The position numbers and the translations under genes are program-made. Of a stretch of 64,000 bases of DNA, positions 45,301 through 54,333 are shown piece by piece (positions within the stretch are counted from its first letter, which is position 1; each line of letters starts with the position of its first letter). The stretch comes from Gammaproteobacteria bacterium RIFCSPHIGHO2_12_FULL_35_23 (GTDB lineage Bacteria; Pseudomonadota; Gammaproteobacteria; UBA12402): the NCBI GenBank assembly GCA_001801465.1, contig MGXT01000003.1, positions 30,779-94,778 on the forward strand. Reading direction: 5' to 3'. Under the pieces are notes generated by a model. The model was given only the letters and a program-made list of their open reading frames with translations, did not search any database and had not been told where the DNA came from.

Positions 45301-46130
45301 AATAGACGCATACTGAAATAGTTGGGGTAAGTCATTTCTCTCATGTGCATCATCAATAACGATAATTTTCCTATTTTTTCCCAGGTTATCGAGGTCTGTT
45401 CGAGTAATATTTTCTGAAGAAGATGCAAATGTAATGTATAGACCTTCAGACTTGTTTTTGATTTCTTTGACCACTTCCTTAAGTATACGTGTCTTTCCCA
45501 TCCCAAGGTTTCCACTTATAAATACAACTTTTACGTTTGGATTAGTGACTGCATCACAGGTGTTTTCCACCTCTTCTTTTCTTCCAATCAACTCCCAGGC
45601 ATGATTGATAAGTACATCTTTATTCATGAAAGGAGCGAAAAATTCATCAGGTGTTTGCCACGGACCTGATTCTGTTTTTCCAAGCAAAGAAAACCGATGT
45701 CCTGGAAAAAAAGTATCAACAAGTCGACGTTGTGACTCTTTATCTAGCTTTTGTCGAATTTTTCTGGATATATCTTCTTTATCCCATATATCCCAATCAG
45801 TATATTTTAATATCTCATTCCGAGCTTGTGAGGTTGCAGTTCGAGAAAGAAGGATAAATTTTTCTTCGATTCAAAGGTGTGCGTAGCTACTGCTTTAGCA
45901 ACCTTGTCTGGCCCCAATGAATTAACTCGCTTATATTGATATGTATAAATATCCCCATTTGAAAATTTTACGTATATGTCAATGCCTTCTTGATTGTCCC
46001 CTTTATCGCCATAGCGATGCACAGTAGCGGCAGGATAGAGCTGTTCAAGGAGATGAGCAGACAAATTTTCAAATTTATATTCATCTAAAATATTTAATGG
46101 GAATGATTGATCCAGAGGAAAGGTACTCAC
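42338..46130 (-). pseudogene. Nuclease-STAND NTPase defence gene broken by two frameshifts
   Basis: Three adjacent frames form one protein of about 1260 residues. 46130-45807 encodes an Mrr-like nuclease start, FENLSAHLLEQLYP, then EGIDIYV and YTYQYKR (E, D and Q-x-K). A shift in an A-run near 45860 leads to ILLSRTATSQARNEILKYTD and into 45687-44824, with Walker A FISGNLGMGKTRIL, Walker B KIIVIDDAHE and a LALRP segment. A shift at GAAAAATAG near 44825 leads to a winged-helix part (ESAGVLIKRGNQYRISP) and then 800 residues of helical repeats to 42338. Nuclease, NTPase and repeat sensor in this order resemble Avs-type antiviral STAND proteins. Both lesions are in A-runs, so sequence error or phase variation is possible. 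Confidence 0.78.
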
Positions 46131-46178
46131 AACTGTATTTTGATTTTGTTTATAGTTAGCTTTAGATAGCAGCTCAGA

Positions 46179-46394
46179 TCACAAAGCATCAGAGTCAGAG
46201 CCCTCACTAAAGAGATCTGCTAATAAGCTTAACTGCTTTTGGGATGGTCTAGATGTCCCGGTTTCCCAGCGACTTACAGTTTGTTGCGTTACACCGGCTT
46301 TTATAGCGAATTCCGATTGTTTTGCAAATCCAGCCATTTTTCTAAGCTGCATGATTCTGGTGCCCAACTCTTTGTATATTGTATTATTTTTCAT
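46179..46394 (-). CDS. XRE-family helix-turn-helix regulator
   Basis: A 71-residue Cro/CI-like protein. The HTH reads QSEFAIKAGVTQQTVSRWETG, with the typical Q-x-x-x-x-x-x-G-V-x-x-x-x-V-S-R-W-E pattern. It lies 48 bases upstream of the nuclease-STAND gene on the same strand and is probably its repressor. A nested palindrome covers its start codon and upstream region (46393-46439), a likely autoregulatory site. Short XRE genes directly before defence genes are a common arrangement. Confidence 0.85.
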   Translation of the reverse strand: MKNNTIYKELGTRIMQLRKMAGFAKQSEFAIKAGVTQQTVSRWETGTSRPSQKQLSLLADLFSEGSDSDAL

Positions 46395-46439
46395 ACTCAG
46401 TCACTGTGTTTTAAATTATTAAACACATCATATGAGTAT
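46393..46439. promoter_or_regulatory. Nested palindromic operator of the XRE-STAND unit
   Basis: Outer arms ATACTCA (46393-46399, overlapping the XRE start codon) and TGAGTAT (46433-46439) are perfect complements. Inner arms GTGTTTTAA (46406-46414) and TTAAACAC (46419-46426) are complementary with one bulge. A single 47-bp site with two concentric dyads suits cooperative binding of XRE dimers. Confidence 0.6.
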
Positions 46440-46542
46440 TATTTTATATTGTTAACAGAATGTAGGAAATTTTTTGAGACCAGAGAATTACATAATAACC
46501 TCACCGCAAGTAGCATTTGTCACGGTAATATTCATTTATTCG

Positions 46543-46685
46543 AGGGCAGTACACGGGCAGTTACGCTGCAAATCCTAGCAAGTAGCAGCAAGTATGAAGA
46601 ATTTCGTATTAAGGGTTAAGTTGATCTTTTTTCAAGATTTTCGCTTGCTAGCACTTGCACACGCTCGCTGATGTTTTGCGCAATT
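46543..46685 (-). repeat. Downstream flank of tRNA-Ser repeated at the island junctions
   Basis: This 143-bp stretch, just beyond the tRNA 3' end, holds GGGCAGTACACGGGCAG, AGCAGCAAGTATGA, CTTGCTAGCACTTGC and GCTGATGTTTTGCGCAA. The same blocks in the same order precede the tRNA-like fragment at 40550 and in part at 37623 and 35126. It is the fullest reference copy of the junction sequence. Confidence 0.75.
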
Positions 46686-46778
46686 TGGCGGAGAGAGAGG
46701 GATTCGAACCCTCGATACGTCTTTTGAACGTATACACACTTTCCAGGCGTGCTCCTTCAACCACTCGGACATCTCTCC
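46686..46778 (-). tRNA. tRNA-Ser(GGA)
   Basis: A full class II tRNA read on the minus strand: acceptor GGAGAGA (46778-46772) pairs with TCTCTCC before discriminator G and an encoded CCA (46688-46686). The anticodon loop is CTGGAAA with anticodon GGA (serine). The long variable arm and TTCGAATCC T-loop are present. Its 3' end is the template of the repeats that divide the region from 29.3 to 46.5 kb. The 3' half of tRNA-Ser genes is a classical integration site for tyrosine recombinases. Confidence 0.97.
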
Positions 46779-46804
46779 GTTAATTTTTTTATCAAATTCA
46801 TAAT

Positions 46805-47935
46805 TTATAGAGCTAATTGCTGTAATACTTGTTCATAAATTAAAGTTAATTTTTCAACATCATTAATTGCTACACATTCATTAATTTGATGAATGGTTTC
46901 ATTACAAACTCCTAGCTCAATGACTTCCGCACCCATTGGAGCGACAAATCTACCATCAGAAGTCCCACCACTTGTGGAGCGCTCAGTAGTTAAACCCGTG
47001 ATGGTTTTGATAGCGGCTTCAACAGCAGTTAACAATTTTCCGTTACTAGTCAAAAAAGGCTTTCCAGATAATCGCCAATCTAAACGATATTTAGTTTTAT
47101 ATTGATTTAAAACTGCTTCCACTACTTGTTGTAAATGATCGGCAGTGGTAGCTGTTGAAAAACGAAAATTAAACATTACTTCTATTTCACCAGGAATGAC
47201 GTTATCAGCACCTAAACCACCATGTAAATTAGAAATCTGCATTGAAGTAGGTGGAAAGTGATTATTAGGGGTAATATCCCAGTCCTGCTCAGTCAGTGTT
47301 TGTAATACTTTGAAACATTTATGAATGGGATTTTCAGCTTTATCAGGGTAAGCAATATGGCCTTGTTTCCCAAAAATCTTTAAAAAGCCGTGCAGTGAGC
47401 CACGACGACCGATTTTAATAACATCTCCTATTTGTTTTCTACTGCTAGGTTCACCTACCAGGCAATAATCAATTTTTTCGCCACGATGATAGAGATAGTC
47501 AACTACTTTTCTGGTACCGTGTAAGGCTTTAGCTTCTTCATCGCTAGTAATTAAAAAAGCGATTGAAAAGGGCGGATTAGGATTTTTTGCTAAAAAATTT
47601 TCACAAGCACAAATCATGGCAGCAAGACCGCTTTTCATGTCAGCTGCACCTCGACCATAAAGTATGCCCTCTCTAATTTCAGCTTGATAAGGATTGCTTG
47701 TCCATTCTTCTAGAGGGCCAGAAGGAACCACATCCGTATGTCCTAAAAAAACAAACAAGGGCCCTTGTTTGCCATAACGAGCCCAAAAATTGCTGACATC
47801 AGCAAAGGGCAGGTTTTCAATGGTAAAGCCCAGCTTTTTTAAGCGTTTGCTTAAAAGGACTTGGCAGCCTGCATCATTAGGAGAAATAGATTCTTTATTA
47901 ATTAGTTGTTGGGTAAGTTCAATGACTTTGCTCAT
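46805..47935 (-). CDS. dapE: Succinyl-diaminopimelate desuccinylase
   Basis: A 376-residue M20-family metalloenzyme of lysine and meso-diaminopimelate synthesis. Metal ligands lie in FLGHTDVVPSG (near 64-74), YGRGAADMKSG (near 93-103, bridging Asp), and the catalytic ITSDEEAKALHGT (near 128-140). SGGTSDGRF near the C terminus is a DapE hallmark. It lies 1 base after dapD on the same strand, so the two are co-transcribed and act in successive parts of the same pathway, supplying cell-wall diaminopimelate. Confidence 0.96.
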   Translation of the reverse strand: MSKVIELTQQLINKESISPNDAGCQVLLSKRLKKLGFTIENLPFADVSNFWARYGKQGPLFVFLGHTDVVPSGPLEEWTSNPYQAEIREGILYGRGAADMKSGLAAMICACENFLAKNPNPPFSIAFLITSDEEAKALHGTRKVVDYLYHRGEKIDYCLVGEPSSRKQIGDVIKIGRRGSLHGFLKIFGKQGHIAYPDKAENPIHKCFKVLQTLTEQDWDITPNNHFPPTSMQISNLHGGLGADNVIPGEIEVMFNFRFSTATTADHLQQVVEAVLNQYKTKYRLDWRLSGKPFLTSNGKLLTAVEAAIKTITGLTTERSTSGGTSDGRFVAPMGAEVIELGVCNETIHQINECVAINDVEKLTLIYEQVLQQLAL

Positions 47936-47936
47936 A

Positions 47937-48779
47937 TTATTCGGTCTTTAAATCTTCTTCAGTTAATCTTAGTAATTCATTTAAATTAGTTTTACTACGT
48001 GTTTTTTCATCAACACGTTTTACAATGACAGCACACTGTAGGCTATACTTACCATTTGGACTAGGTAGAGTACCTGGTACTACAACAGAACCAGCAGGAA
48101 CTCGCCCATAAATTATTTCATCATTTTCTCGGTCATATATTTTAGTGCTTTGACCAATAAATACTCCCATCGAAATCACAGCACCTTCTTCAACAATTAC
48201 TCCTTCAACGATTTCTGAGCGTGCACCAATAAAACAATTATCTTCAATAATAGTAGGATTAGCTTGAGGGGGTTCTAAAACTCCACCAATACCTACTCCA
48301 CCTGATAAGTGAACATTTTTTCCTATTTGCGCACAACAACCTACTGTAGCCCAGGTGTCAACCATCGTGCCACTATCTACGTAAGCACCAATATTTACAA
48401 AGCTAGGCATAATCACAGTATTGGGGGCAATAAAGGCCCCATAGCGCACACAAGCAGGGGGTACAACTCTTACCCCACTGTTATGAAAAGTCTGAAAATC
48501 TGCATGCTTATATTTTAAAGCAACTTTATCGAAAAAGCGGGTATAACCTTCTTCAAATAAGTAATTATCAGTGATTCGAAAAGATAACATAACAGCTTTT
48601 TTTAACCATTGATGAGTATGCCATTTGCCATGAATTTTTTCGGCAATTCTTGCTTTACCGCTATCTAATAAGTGCAAAGTTTCGGTAATAGCAGCTTTTA
48701 ATTTACTGTCTACTGTATGGGGAGAAAGTTGAGCACGCTTTTCAAAAGCTTCTTCAATTAACTCAGCAAGGTGGTTCAT
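47937..48779 (-). CDS. dapD: Tetrahydrodipicolinate N-succinyltransferase
   Basis: A 280-residue left-handed beta-helix acyltransferase. The hexapeptide repeat region includes [39 protein letters not shown] and [16 protein letters not shown], which contain the family's active-site residues. It converts tetrahydrodipicolinate and succinyl-CoA to N-succinyl-2-amino-6-oxopimelate. Start ATG follows AAGGAAG. It forms an operon with dapE. Confidence 0.97.
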   Translation of the reverse strand: MNHLAELIEEAFEKRAQLSPHTVDSKLKAAITETLHLLDSGKARIAEKIHGKWHTHQWLKKAVMLSFRITDNYLFEEGYTRFFDKVALKYKHADFQTFHNSGVRVVPPACVRYGAFIAPNTVIMPSFVNIGAYVDSGTMVDTWATVGCCAQIGKNVHLSGGVGIGGVLEPPQANPTIIEDNCFIGARSEIVEGVIVEEGAVISMGVFIGQSTKIYDRENDEIIYGRVPAGSVVVPGTLPSPNGKYSLQCAVIVKRVDEKTRSKTNLNELLRLTEEDLKTE

Positions 48780-48877
48780 CAGGACTTCCTTCTTAAAGAG
48801 CTGACAAATTAAAGCAAAGTAACAAGGAAATCAACTTGCCTGCAGTAAAAAAATAACGCACTACAATAGAGCTAACG

Positions 48878-48904
48878 TTGATCAATTATTACACTTAGTA
48901 TAAT
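48878..48904 (+). promoter_or_regulatory. Possible promoter of acnA
   Basis: TTGATC (48878-48883) and TATAAT (48899-48904) resemble sigma-70 -35 and -10 boxes with a 15-base spacer. They lie in the 286-base gap between the divergent dapD and acnA genes, about 160 bases before the acnA start. The rest of this gap holds nothing recognisable apart from the CCGGAGAT ribosome site at the acnA start. Confidence 0.4.
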
Positions 48905-49065
48905 AATTGCACAAATTATTATCTCTCTTGTTTCTTTATTAACTTTGAATTGCATTGATAAGATTAAAAAATTACAAAGACCAGGTTTCTGTAAGCTTTC
49001 TTTACTTTATCAAAAATGGTACTCTAACGACTTCAAAATTAAGACATTTAATCCGGAGATTTATC

Positions 49066-51738
49066 ATGCTAGATTCATTTCAATGTCGTCGAACCCTCGC
49101 AGTTAATAATAAAACCTATCATTATTTTGATCTTAAAATTGCCGAACAAGCGGGATTGAAAGGACTCAGCAAACTACCGTTTTCATTAAAAATTTTAATA
49201 GAAAATTTATTAAGGCATGAAGATGGTAAAGTTGTTACGAAAGATGACATCAAAGCTTTTATTACTTGGCTTGATAACAAAACTTCGAGACATGAAATTG
49301 CCTACTATCCAGCGCGTGTTTTAATGCAAGACTTTACCGGTGTGCCGGCGGTAGTGGATTTAGCTGCGATGCGCGATGCTATGGTAAAAATGGGTGGCAA
49401 TCCAGAAAAAATTAATCCTTTATGCTCTGTTGATTTAGTGATTGACCATTCCGTGCAGGTGGATAAATTTGGTTCTAAAAAAGCCTTTGGTGAGAATGTC
49501 GATATTGAAATGGATAGGAATTTAGAACGCTATACTTTTTTAAAATGGGGCCAGCAAACTTTTAAAAATTTCAGCGTAGTTCCTCCCGGTACCGGTATTT
49601 GCCATCAAGTCAATTTAGAATATTTAGCAAAAGGGATTTGGTCTGCAGAAGTAGATGGTAAACTTTGGGCTTTGCCCGATACTTTAGTTGGCACTGATTC
49701 TCACACCACTATGATCAATGGCCTTGGAGTTTTAGGTTGGGGTGTTGGTGGAATTGAAGCTGAGGCGGCGATGTTAGGACAACCTATTTCTATGTTAATT
49801 CCAGAGGTCATTGGCTTTAAATTTACCGGTCGATTACGAGAAGGTATTACCGCGACTGATTTAGTTTTGACGGTTACCCAAAAACTACGCGAAAAAGGGG
49901 TTGTCGGTAAATTCGTTGAATATTTTGGTTCAGGTTTAGGTGAGTTGCCTTTAGCAGATAGAGCTACCTTAGCGAACATGGCACCTGAATATGGTGCTAC
50001 GTGTGGGTTGTTCCCAATTGATGAGCAAACCATTAAGTATTTAGAATTATCAGGTCGCCCTACTGAAGTGATTGAGTTAGTTAAAGCTTATTCTAAAAGC
50101 CAGGGTATATGGCATGACTCTAAAAGCCCAGAAGCAATCTATACAGATATTTTGGAGCTAGACTTAAGTCAAGTTGAACCTAGTTTAGCGGGTCCTAAAC
50201 GTCCACAAGACCGGGTCGCTTTATCAAGGTTAGCGGAAGTTACTCGTCATACTATAGAAGATTCTGGTAAAGCTGCCGAAATTGATAAAGCGTTTGCTAC
50301 CTCAGCCAAGTTTGATATGAAGCATGGTAATGTAGTGATTGCGGCTATTACTAGTTGCACCAATACTTCTAATCCAAGTGTAATGCTAGCAGCAGGCTTG
50401 GTTGCACAAAAAGCAGTTGCCAAAGGTTTGCAAGCCAAGCCTTGGGTTAAATCTTCTTTAGCACCTGGTTCTAAAGTAGTGACTGATTATTTGAAAGCAG
50501 CAGGACTTATTGAACCTTTAGAAAAAATTGGCTTTTATTTAGTAGGTTATGGCTGTACCACCTGTATCGGAAATTCCGGACCTTTGCCAGACCCAGTCAG
50601 TAAAGCAGTTGATGAAAATGATATGGTGGTTTGTGCTGTTTTATCAGGCAATCGAAATTTTGAGGGCCGTGTCCATCCGCAAGTGCGGGCAAACTGGTTA
50701 GCCTCGCCTCCGTTAGTAGTAGCGTTTGCTTTAGCAGGTACCACCAATATTAATTTAACAAAACAACCAATTGGGAAAGATGCGGCAGGCAATGAGGTTT
50801 ATTTGAAAGACTTATGGCCTTCCGAACATGAACTTGCTGCTGCTATGCAAGCTATCAATAATCAAATGTTCAAAAAAGAGTATGCAGAAGTATTTGATGG
50901 CGATGAAAAATGGCAGGAAATTTCTATTAATCGTACCGAAACTTATAATTGGGATAATCATTCTACTTATGTACAAAGTCCGCCTTATTTTGTCAATATG
51001 AAGATAGAACCAGGTAAATTACAAGATATTAAAGAAGCAAGAATTTTAGCTTTGCTGGGTGATAGTATCACGACAGACCATATATCTCCTGCTGGTTCTA
51101 TCAAAGAGAAAAGCCCAGCAGGCCAATATCTGTTATCACATGGTGTTAAAGTAGAAGATTTTAACTCTTATGGAGCTCGTCGAGGTAATCATGAAGTCAT
51201 GATGCGCGGCACTTTTGCTAATATTCGTATTCGTAATGAAATGCTCAATAATGTTGAAGGCGGCTATACTAAATACTTACTTAATGATGAACAAATGTTT
51301 ATCTATGATGCAGCCATGAAATATCAGGCAGCAGGGATACCTTTGGTTATTATTGCCGGGAAAGAATATGGTGCAGGTTCTTCGCGAGATTGGGCTGCAA
51401 AAGGCCCTTTGCTATTAGGAATTAAAGCGGTTATTGCTGAAAGTTTTGAACGCATTCACCGTTCTAATCTTGTGGGTATGGGAATACTGCCTTTAGTATT
51501 TCCAGCGGGCGTGACTCGTAAAACACTTAAGCTTAATGGAACAGAAAAAATTACAATTACTGGTATTGTCCAAGGCTTTAAACCAGCTGATCAAGCAACT
51601 TTAACGATTACTCGAGCTAATGGCAGCCAAGAAGTAATTAAAGTTTTAATTCGTATTGATACTCAGACAGAATACGAATATTACTGTAATGGTGGTATTT
51701 TACAGTATATGTTACGTAATTTATTAAAAATAAAATAA
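49066..51738 (+). CDS. acnA: Aconitate hydratase A
   Basis: An 890-residue iron-sulfur TCA-cycle enzyme isomerising citrate to isocitrate. The 4Fe-4S ligands are Cys in AITSCTNTSNP (near 430) and two in YGCTTCIGNSGPLP (near 496-499). GTDSHTTMINGLGVLGWGVGG and the C-terminal swivel motif GAGSSRDWAAKG are typical of AcnA/IRP-type aconitases. I set the start at ATG 49066, nine bases after CCGGAG, where the family N terminus SFQCRRTL begins; the 37 codons before are not conserved in type. A strong terminator follows. Confidence 0.96.
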   Translation: MLDSFQCRRTLAVNNKTYHYFDLKIAEQAGLKGLSKLPFSLKILIENLLRHEDGKVVTKDDIKAFITWLDNKTSRHEIAYYPARVLMQDFTGVPAVVDLAAMRDAMVKMGGNPEKINPLCSVDLVIDHSVQVDKFGSKKAFGENVDIEMDRNLERYTFLKWGQQTFKNFSVVPPGTGICHQVNLEYLAKGIWSAEVDGKLWALPDTLVGTDSHTTMINGLGVLGWGVGGIEAEAAMLGQPISMLIPEVIGFKFTGRLREGITATDLVLTVTQKLREKGVVGKFVEYFGSGLGELPLADRATLANMAPEYGATCGLFPIDEQTIKYLELSGRPTEVIELVKAYSKSQGIWHDSKSPEAIYTDILELDLSQVEPSLAGPKRPQDRVALSRLAEVTRHTIEDSGKAAEIDKAFATSAKFDMKHGNVVIAAITSCTNTSNPSVMLAAGLVAQKAVAKGLQAKPWVKSSLAPGSKVVTDYLKAAGLIEPLEKIGFYLVGYGCTTCIGNSGPLPDPVSKAVDENDMVVCAVLSGNRNFEGRVHPQVRANWLASPPLVVAFALAGTTNINLTKQPIGKDAAGNEVYLKDLWPSEHELAAAMQAINNQMFKKEYAEVFDGDEKWQEISINRTETYNWDNHSTYVQSPPYFVNMKIEPGKLQDIKEARILALLGDSITTDHISPAGSIKEKSPAGQYLLSHGVKVEDFNSYGARRGNHEVMMRGTFANIRIRNEMLNNVEGGYTKYLLNDEQMFIYDAAMKYQAAGIPLVIIAGKEYGAGSSRDWAAKGPLLLGIKAVIAESFERIHRSNLVGMGILPLVFPAGVTRKTLKLNGTEKITITGIVQGFKPADQATLTITRANGSQEVIKVLIRIDTQTEYEYYCNGGILQYMLRNLLKIK

Positions 51739-51742
51739 CTTA

Positions 51743-51775
51743 TTAACCAAAGTGAGTAAGACTTACTTTGGTTAA
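51743..51775. terminator. Bidirectional terminator between acnA and mltB
   Basis: TTAACCAAAGT (51743-51753) and ACTTTGGTTAA (51765-51775) form a perfect 11-bp stem with an 11-base loop, followed by GGCTTTTATTATT. On the other strand A-rich acnA tail sequence gives a partial T-run. The genes converge here. Confidence 0.8.
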
Positions 51776-51783
51776 GGCTTTTA

Positions 51784-53010
51784 TTATTTAGCAGCAGTAT
51801 GGAAGCTGTTTGTTGGATAAGTTTTTTTATTAAAATTAGTTTTATGATTTTGATTTGCTTTAGCCTTTTCTTTTGCTTGTAAAAGAGCAGCTTGTTGAGC
51901 TTTTAATTCAGCGGCTTCTTGAGCTGCTTTCAGCGCTGCTTCTTTGGCTTTGAGTGCAGCAATTTTTGCTTTGAGTTGTAACTTATAGTCATGATGAATT
52001 AGGACACTCAGTTGATAGAGTGCCATGGCATAATCAGTACTTGCATTGTAATCTTTGATCACAAAAAAATTATGAAATGCTAACCAATATTCTGGGCCAT
52101 TAGCACCAGTTAAACTTATTAAATTGGCTGGCAAGCTAGAATCAGCAACTGCTTGTTGAGGGGTAATACCATATTGAGCAAATTCAGCTAAGGTTAATCT
52201 TGGTTCTGGGTTATTACGTAATAAGACATTAATTTTATCACCGGTTATAACAGCAGGAATGGCAACAGGTTCGCCAGTTCGCCATTTATTAAGATGATAA
52301 AAATGCGCTACACTGCCTATCGCATCAGCCGAATCGTTAATAATATCGATTTGGTTTTGATGGTCCAAATCTGTGGTATAGAGAGCGAGATTATTAGGCA
52401 TGAATTGAGGTTGTCCAATAGCACCAGCATAAGAGCCTTTTACAGAAAGTGGGTCAATATTATTGGCTTTACAATAAACTAAAAAAGCAATGAGTTGTTG
52501 TTTAAAATAATCTTTTCGAGAAGAATAATCAAACGCTAGTACAGCTAAAGATTGAAAAACCGAATAAACTCCCATTTCTGTACCATATTTACTTTCTATT
52601 CCGATGGTAGCTACGACAATACTTTTGGGAACCCCGTAGAGTTGGTAGGCTCGATTTAACCATTTATAATTGGCTTGCCAATAACTGACTCCCATATTAA
52701 TCCGGTTTTGATCAATAAAAAATGCTTGATATTGATACCAGGGAATAAAATCGTGCCTACCCACCATTTGTTTAATAACCGGTCTATTTTTATAGTTGCT
52801 AGTAGACGGTGCGATAGGAATCGTATTAAACATAGTGGTTAATTGCGGTTTATCAAAGCCATAATTATTAACCATAAAGTTAATAAAACTTTGCACATCT
52901 GGGCGTGCTTCAACTAAAGTTTCTTTGGCAAAAGCTGGGCTGATAGACAAAGTCAGGAAGCTAATGAAACAGGCATTAAAAAAAAATCTAATTCGCTGAA
53001 AGTTTATCAT
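51784..53010 (-). CDS. mltB: Membrane-bound lytic murein transglycosylase B
   Basis: A 408-residue exported protein with a signal peptide (ISFLTLSISPAFAKE, cleavage after AFA near residue 28). No lipobox is visible. The catalytic Glu lies in VVATIGIESKYGTEMG (near 139), and SYAGAIGQPQFMPNN (near 208) is the conserved family block. The last 70 residues are an Ala/Lys/Gln-rich likely coiled coil, longer than usual. It cleaves peptidoglycan glycan strands in the periplasm. It overlaps rodA by four bases, the common rodA-mltB order. Confidence 0.93.
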   Translation of the reverse strand: MINFQRIRFFFNACFISFLTLSISPAFAKETLVEARPDVQSFINFMVNNYGFDKPQLTTMFNTIPIAPSTSNYKNRPVIKQMVGRHDFIPWYQYQAFFIDQNRINMGVSYWQANYKWLNRAYQLYGVPKSIVVATIGIESKYGTEMGVYSVFQSLAVLAFDYSSRKDYFKQQLIAFLVYCKANNIDPLSVKGSYAGAIGQPQFMPNNLALYTTDLDHQNQIDIINDSADAIGSVAHFYHLNKWRTGEPVAIPAVITGDKINVLLRNNPEPRLTLAEFAQYGITPQQAVADSSLPANLISLTGANGPEYWLAFHNFFVIKDYNASTDYAMALYQLSVLIHHDYKLQLKAKIAALKAKEAALKAAQEAAELKAQQAALLQAKEKAKANQNHKTNFNKKTYPTNSFHTAAK

Positions 53011-54143
53011 AATAAATTTTTATGCCCATGAATAGACATCAATATACCAAAGCTAGCTAAAATAGTTATCATGGAAGTTCCACCATAACTGACTAGCGGC
53101 AACGGTAATCCTACCACAGGTAAAAGCCCAATGACCATGCCCATATTAATAAATACTGAAATAAAAAATAAAAATCCTAAGCTTCCTGCTAATAAACGGG
53201 TGTAAGTGTTTTGCGCTTTTAATGCAATAGACAAACAACGACCGACAATAATTAAGTAAAGAATTAATAAGGCAGTACAGCCTATAAAACCAAATTCTTC
53301 CCCGGAGACTGCAAAAATAAAATCAGTGGTATGTTCAGGTAAAAAATGTAAATGGGATTGAGTTCCTTGTAACCAGCCTTTCCCCAAAAATCCACCTGAA
53401 CCAATAGCAATTTTTGATTGAATAATATGATAACCAGCACCGAGAGGATCTCGTTCTGGATTTAAAAAGGTTAAAATTCGTTGTTTTTGATAACCATGCA
53501 TGAAATGCCACAAGAAAGGCGTGGCAATAATCACCAATCCAATAATACTTAAGATCAGGCGCCAGCTCAGTCCAGCTAATAATAAAATACAGCCGCCGCT
53601 GGCAATTAAAATAATAGCTGACCCTAAATCAGGTTCTTTCATGGTAATAGCTGCTGGAATAAAGATAATCAATAAAGCAGTGCCGATATCTTTCATTTTA
53701 GGTGGCAGCTCACGGTTAGCAAAAAACCAAGCGAGTAACATAGGAATAGCGAGCTTCATTAATTCTGAGGGTTGAAAACGAATAATACCTAAGCTTAACC
53801 ATCGTTGAGCACCTAAAGACATTTTTCCCATAATTAATACAGCTAATAAAGTAATTAAGCTAAAAGCATAGAAACCAGGGGACCAACGTTCATAAATCCA
53901 GGGCGGAATTTGGGCTAATAACAACATGACCAACAGTGCTCCAAGTATATGCATGATCTGATGGATAATAATTTTGATGTGTTCGTTGCCTGCGCTATAA
54001 AGAATAAAAAAGCCAAACAAAATTACTAATAACAAAGTGATCAGTAAAAATAAATCAACATGTAATAACTGCAAAAAAGTTCGGTACCGAGTACCAACCT
54101 CTCGTTTACGAAATCGTCTTCTTAATAAATCAAGAACAGACAA
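53007..54143 (-). CDS. mrdB: Rod-shape-determining glycosyltransferase RodA
   Basis: A 378-residue SEDS-family inner-membrane protein with about ten transmembrane helices. Conserved segments include AQRWLSLGIIRFQPSELMKL, KEPDLGSAIIL (catalytic-loop Asp), LPEHTTDFIFAVSGEEFGF and LPLPLVSYGGTSM. It polymerises lipid II during cell elongation together with PBP2 (mrdA). It overlaps mltB. An orphan gene on the opposite strand and a VOC gene separate it from mrdA, which it normally adjoins. Confidence 0.96.
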   Translation of the reverse strand: MSVLDLLRRRFRKREVGTRYRTFLQLLHVDLFLLITLLLVILFGFFILYSAGNEHIKIIIHQIMHILGALLVMLLLAQIPPWIYERWSPGFYAFSLITLLAVLIMGKMSLGAQRWLSLGIIRFQPSELMKLAIPMLLAWFFANRELPPKMKDIGTALLIIFIPAAITMKEPDLGSAIILIASGGCILLLAGLSWRLILSIIGLVIIATPFLWHFMHGYQKQRILTFLNPERDPLGAGYHIIQSKIAIGSGGFLGKGWLQGTQSHLHFLPEHTTDFIFAVSGEEFGFIGCTALLILYLIIVGRCLSIALKAQNTYTRLLAGSLGFLFFISVFINMGMVIGLLPVVGLPLPLVSYGGTSMITILASFGILMSIHGHKNLL

Positions 54144-54333
54144 GAATGTTCCTTAAGATTATAGTCTAGCTATTAAATTTTGATCTTTAGTATATCGTGT
54201 GCTTTTTTAAAAATATAGCTACCTAGATTATTTTTAACTTATTGTTTTATAGTCATATTTTTAATGGCGGCCGAATTGTTTAATTTTTTATCTAACCTAT
54301 ACTTATAATAATAAAAATAACAAGGTGACGGGA

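Noticed and set aside
29338..46685. Repeats as a CRISPR array
   Set aside because: Only six or seven copies, spaced kilobases apart and enclosing genes; they match the tRNA-Ser end. No cas genes and no short regular spacers exist in the window.
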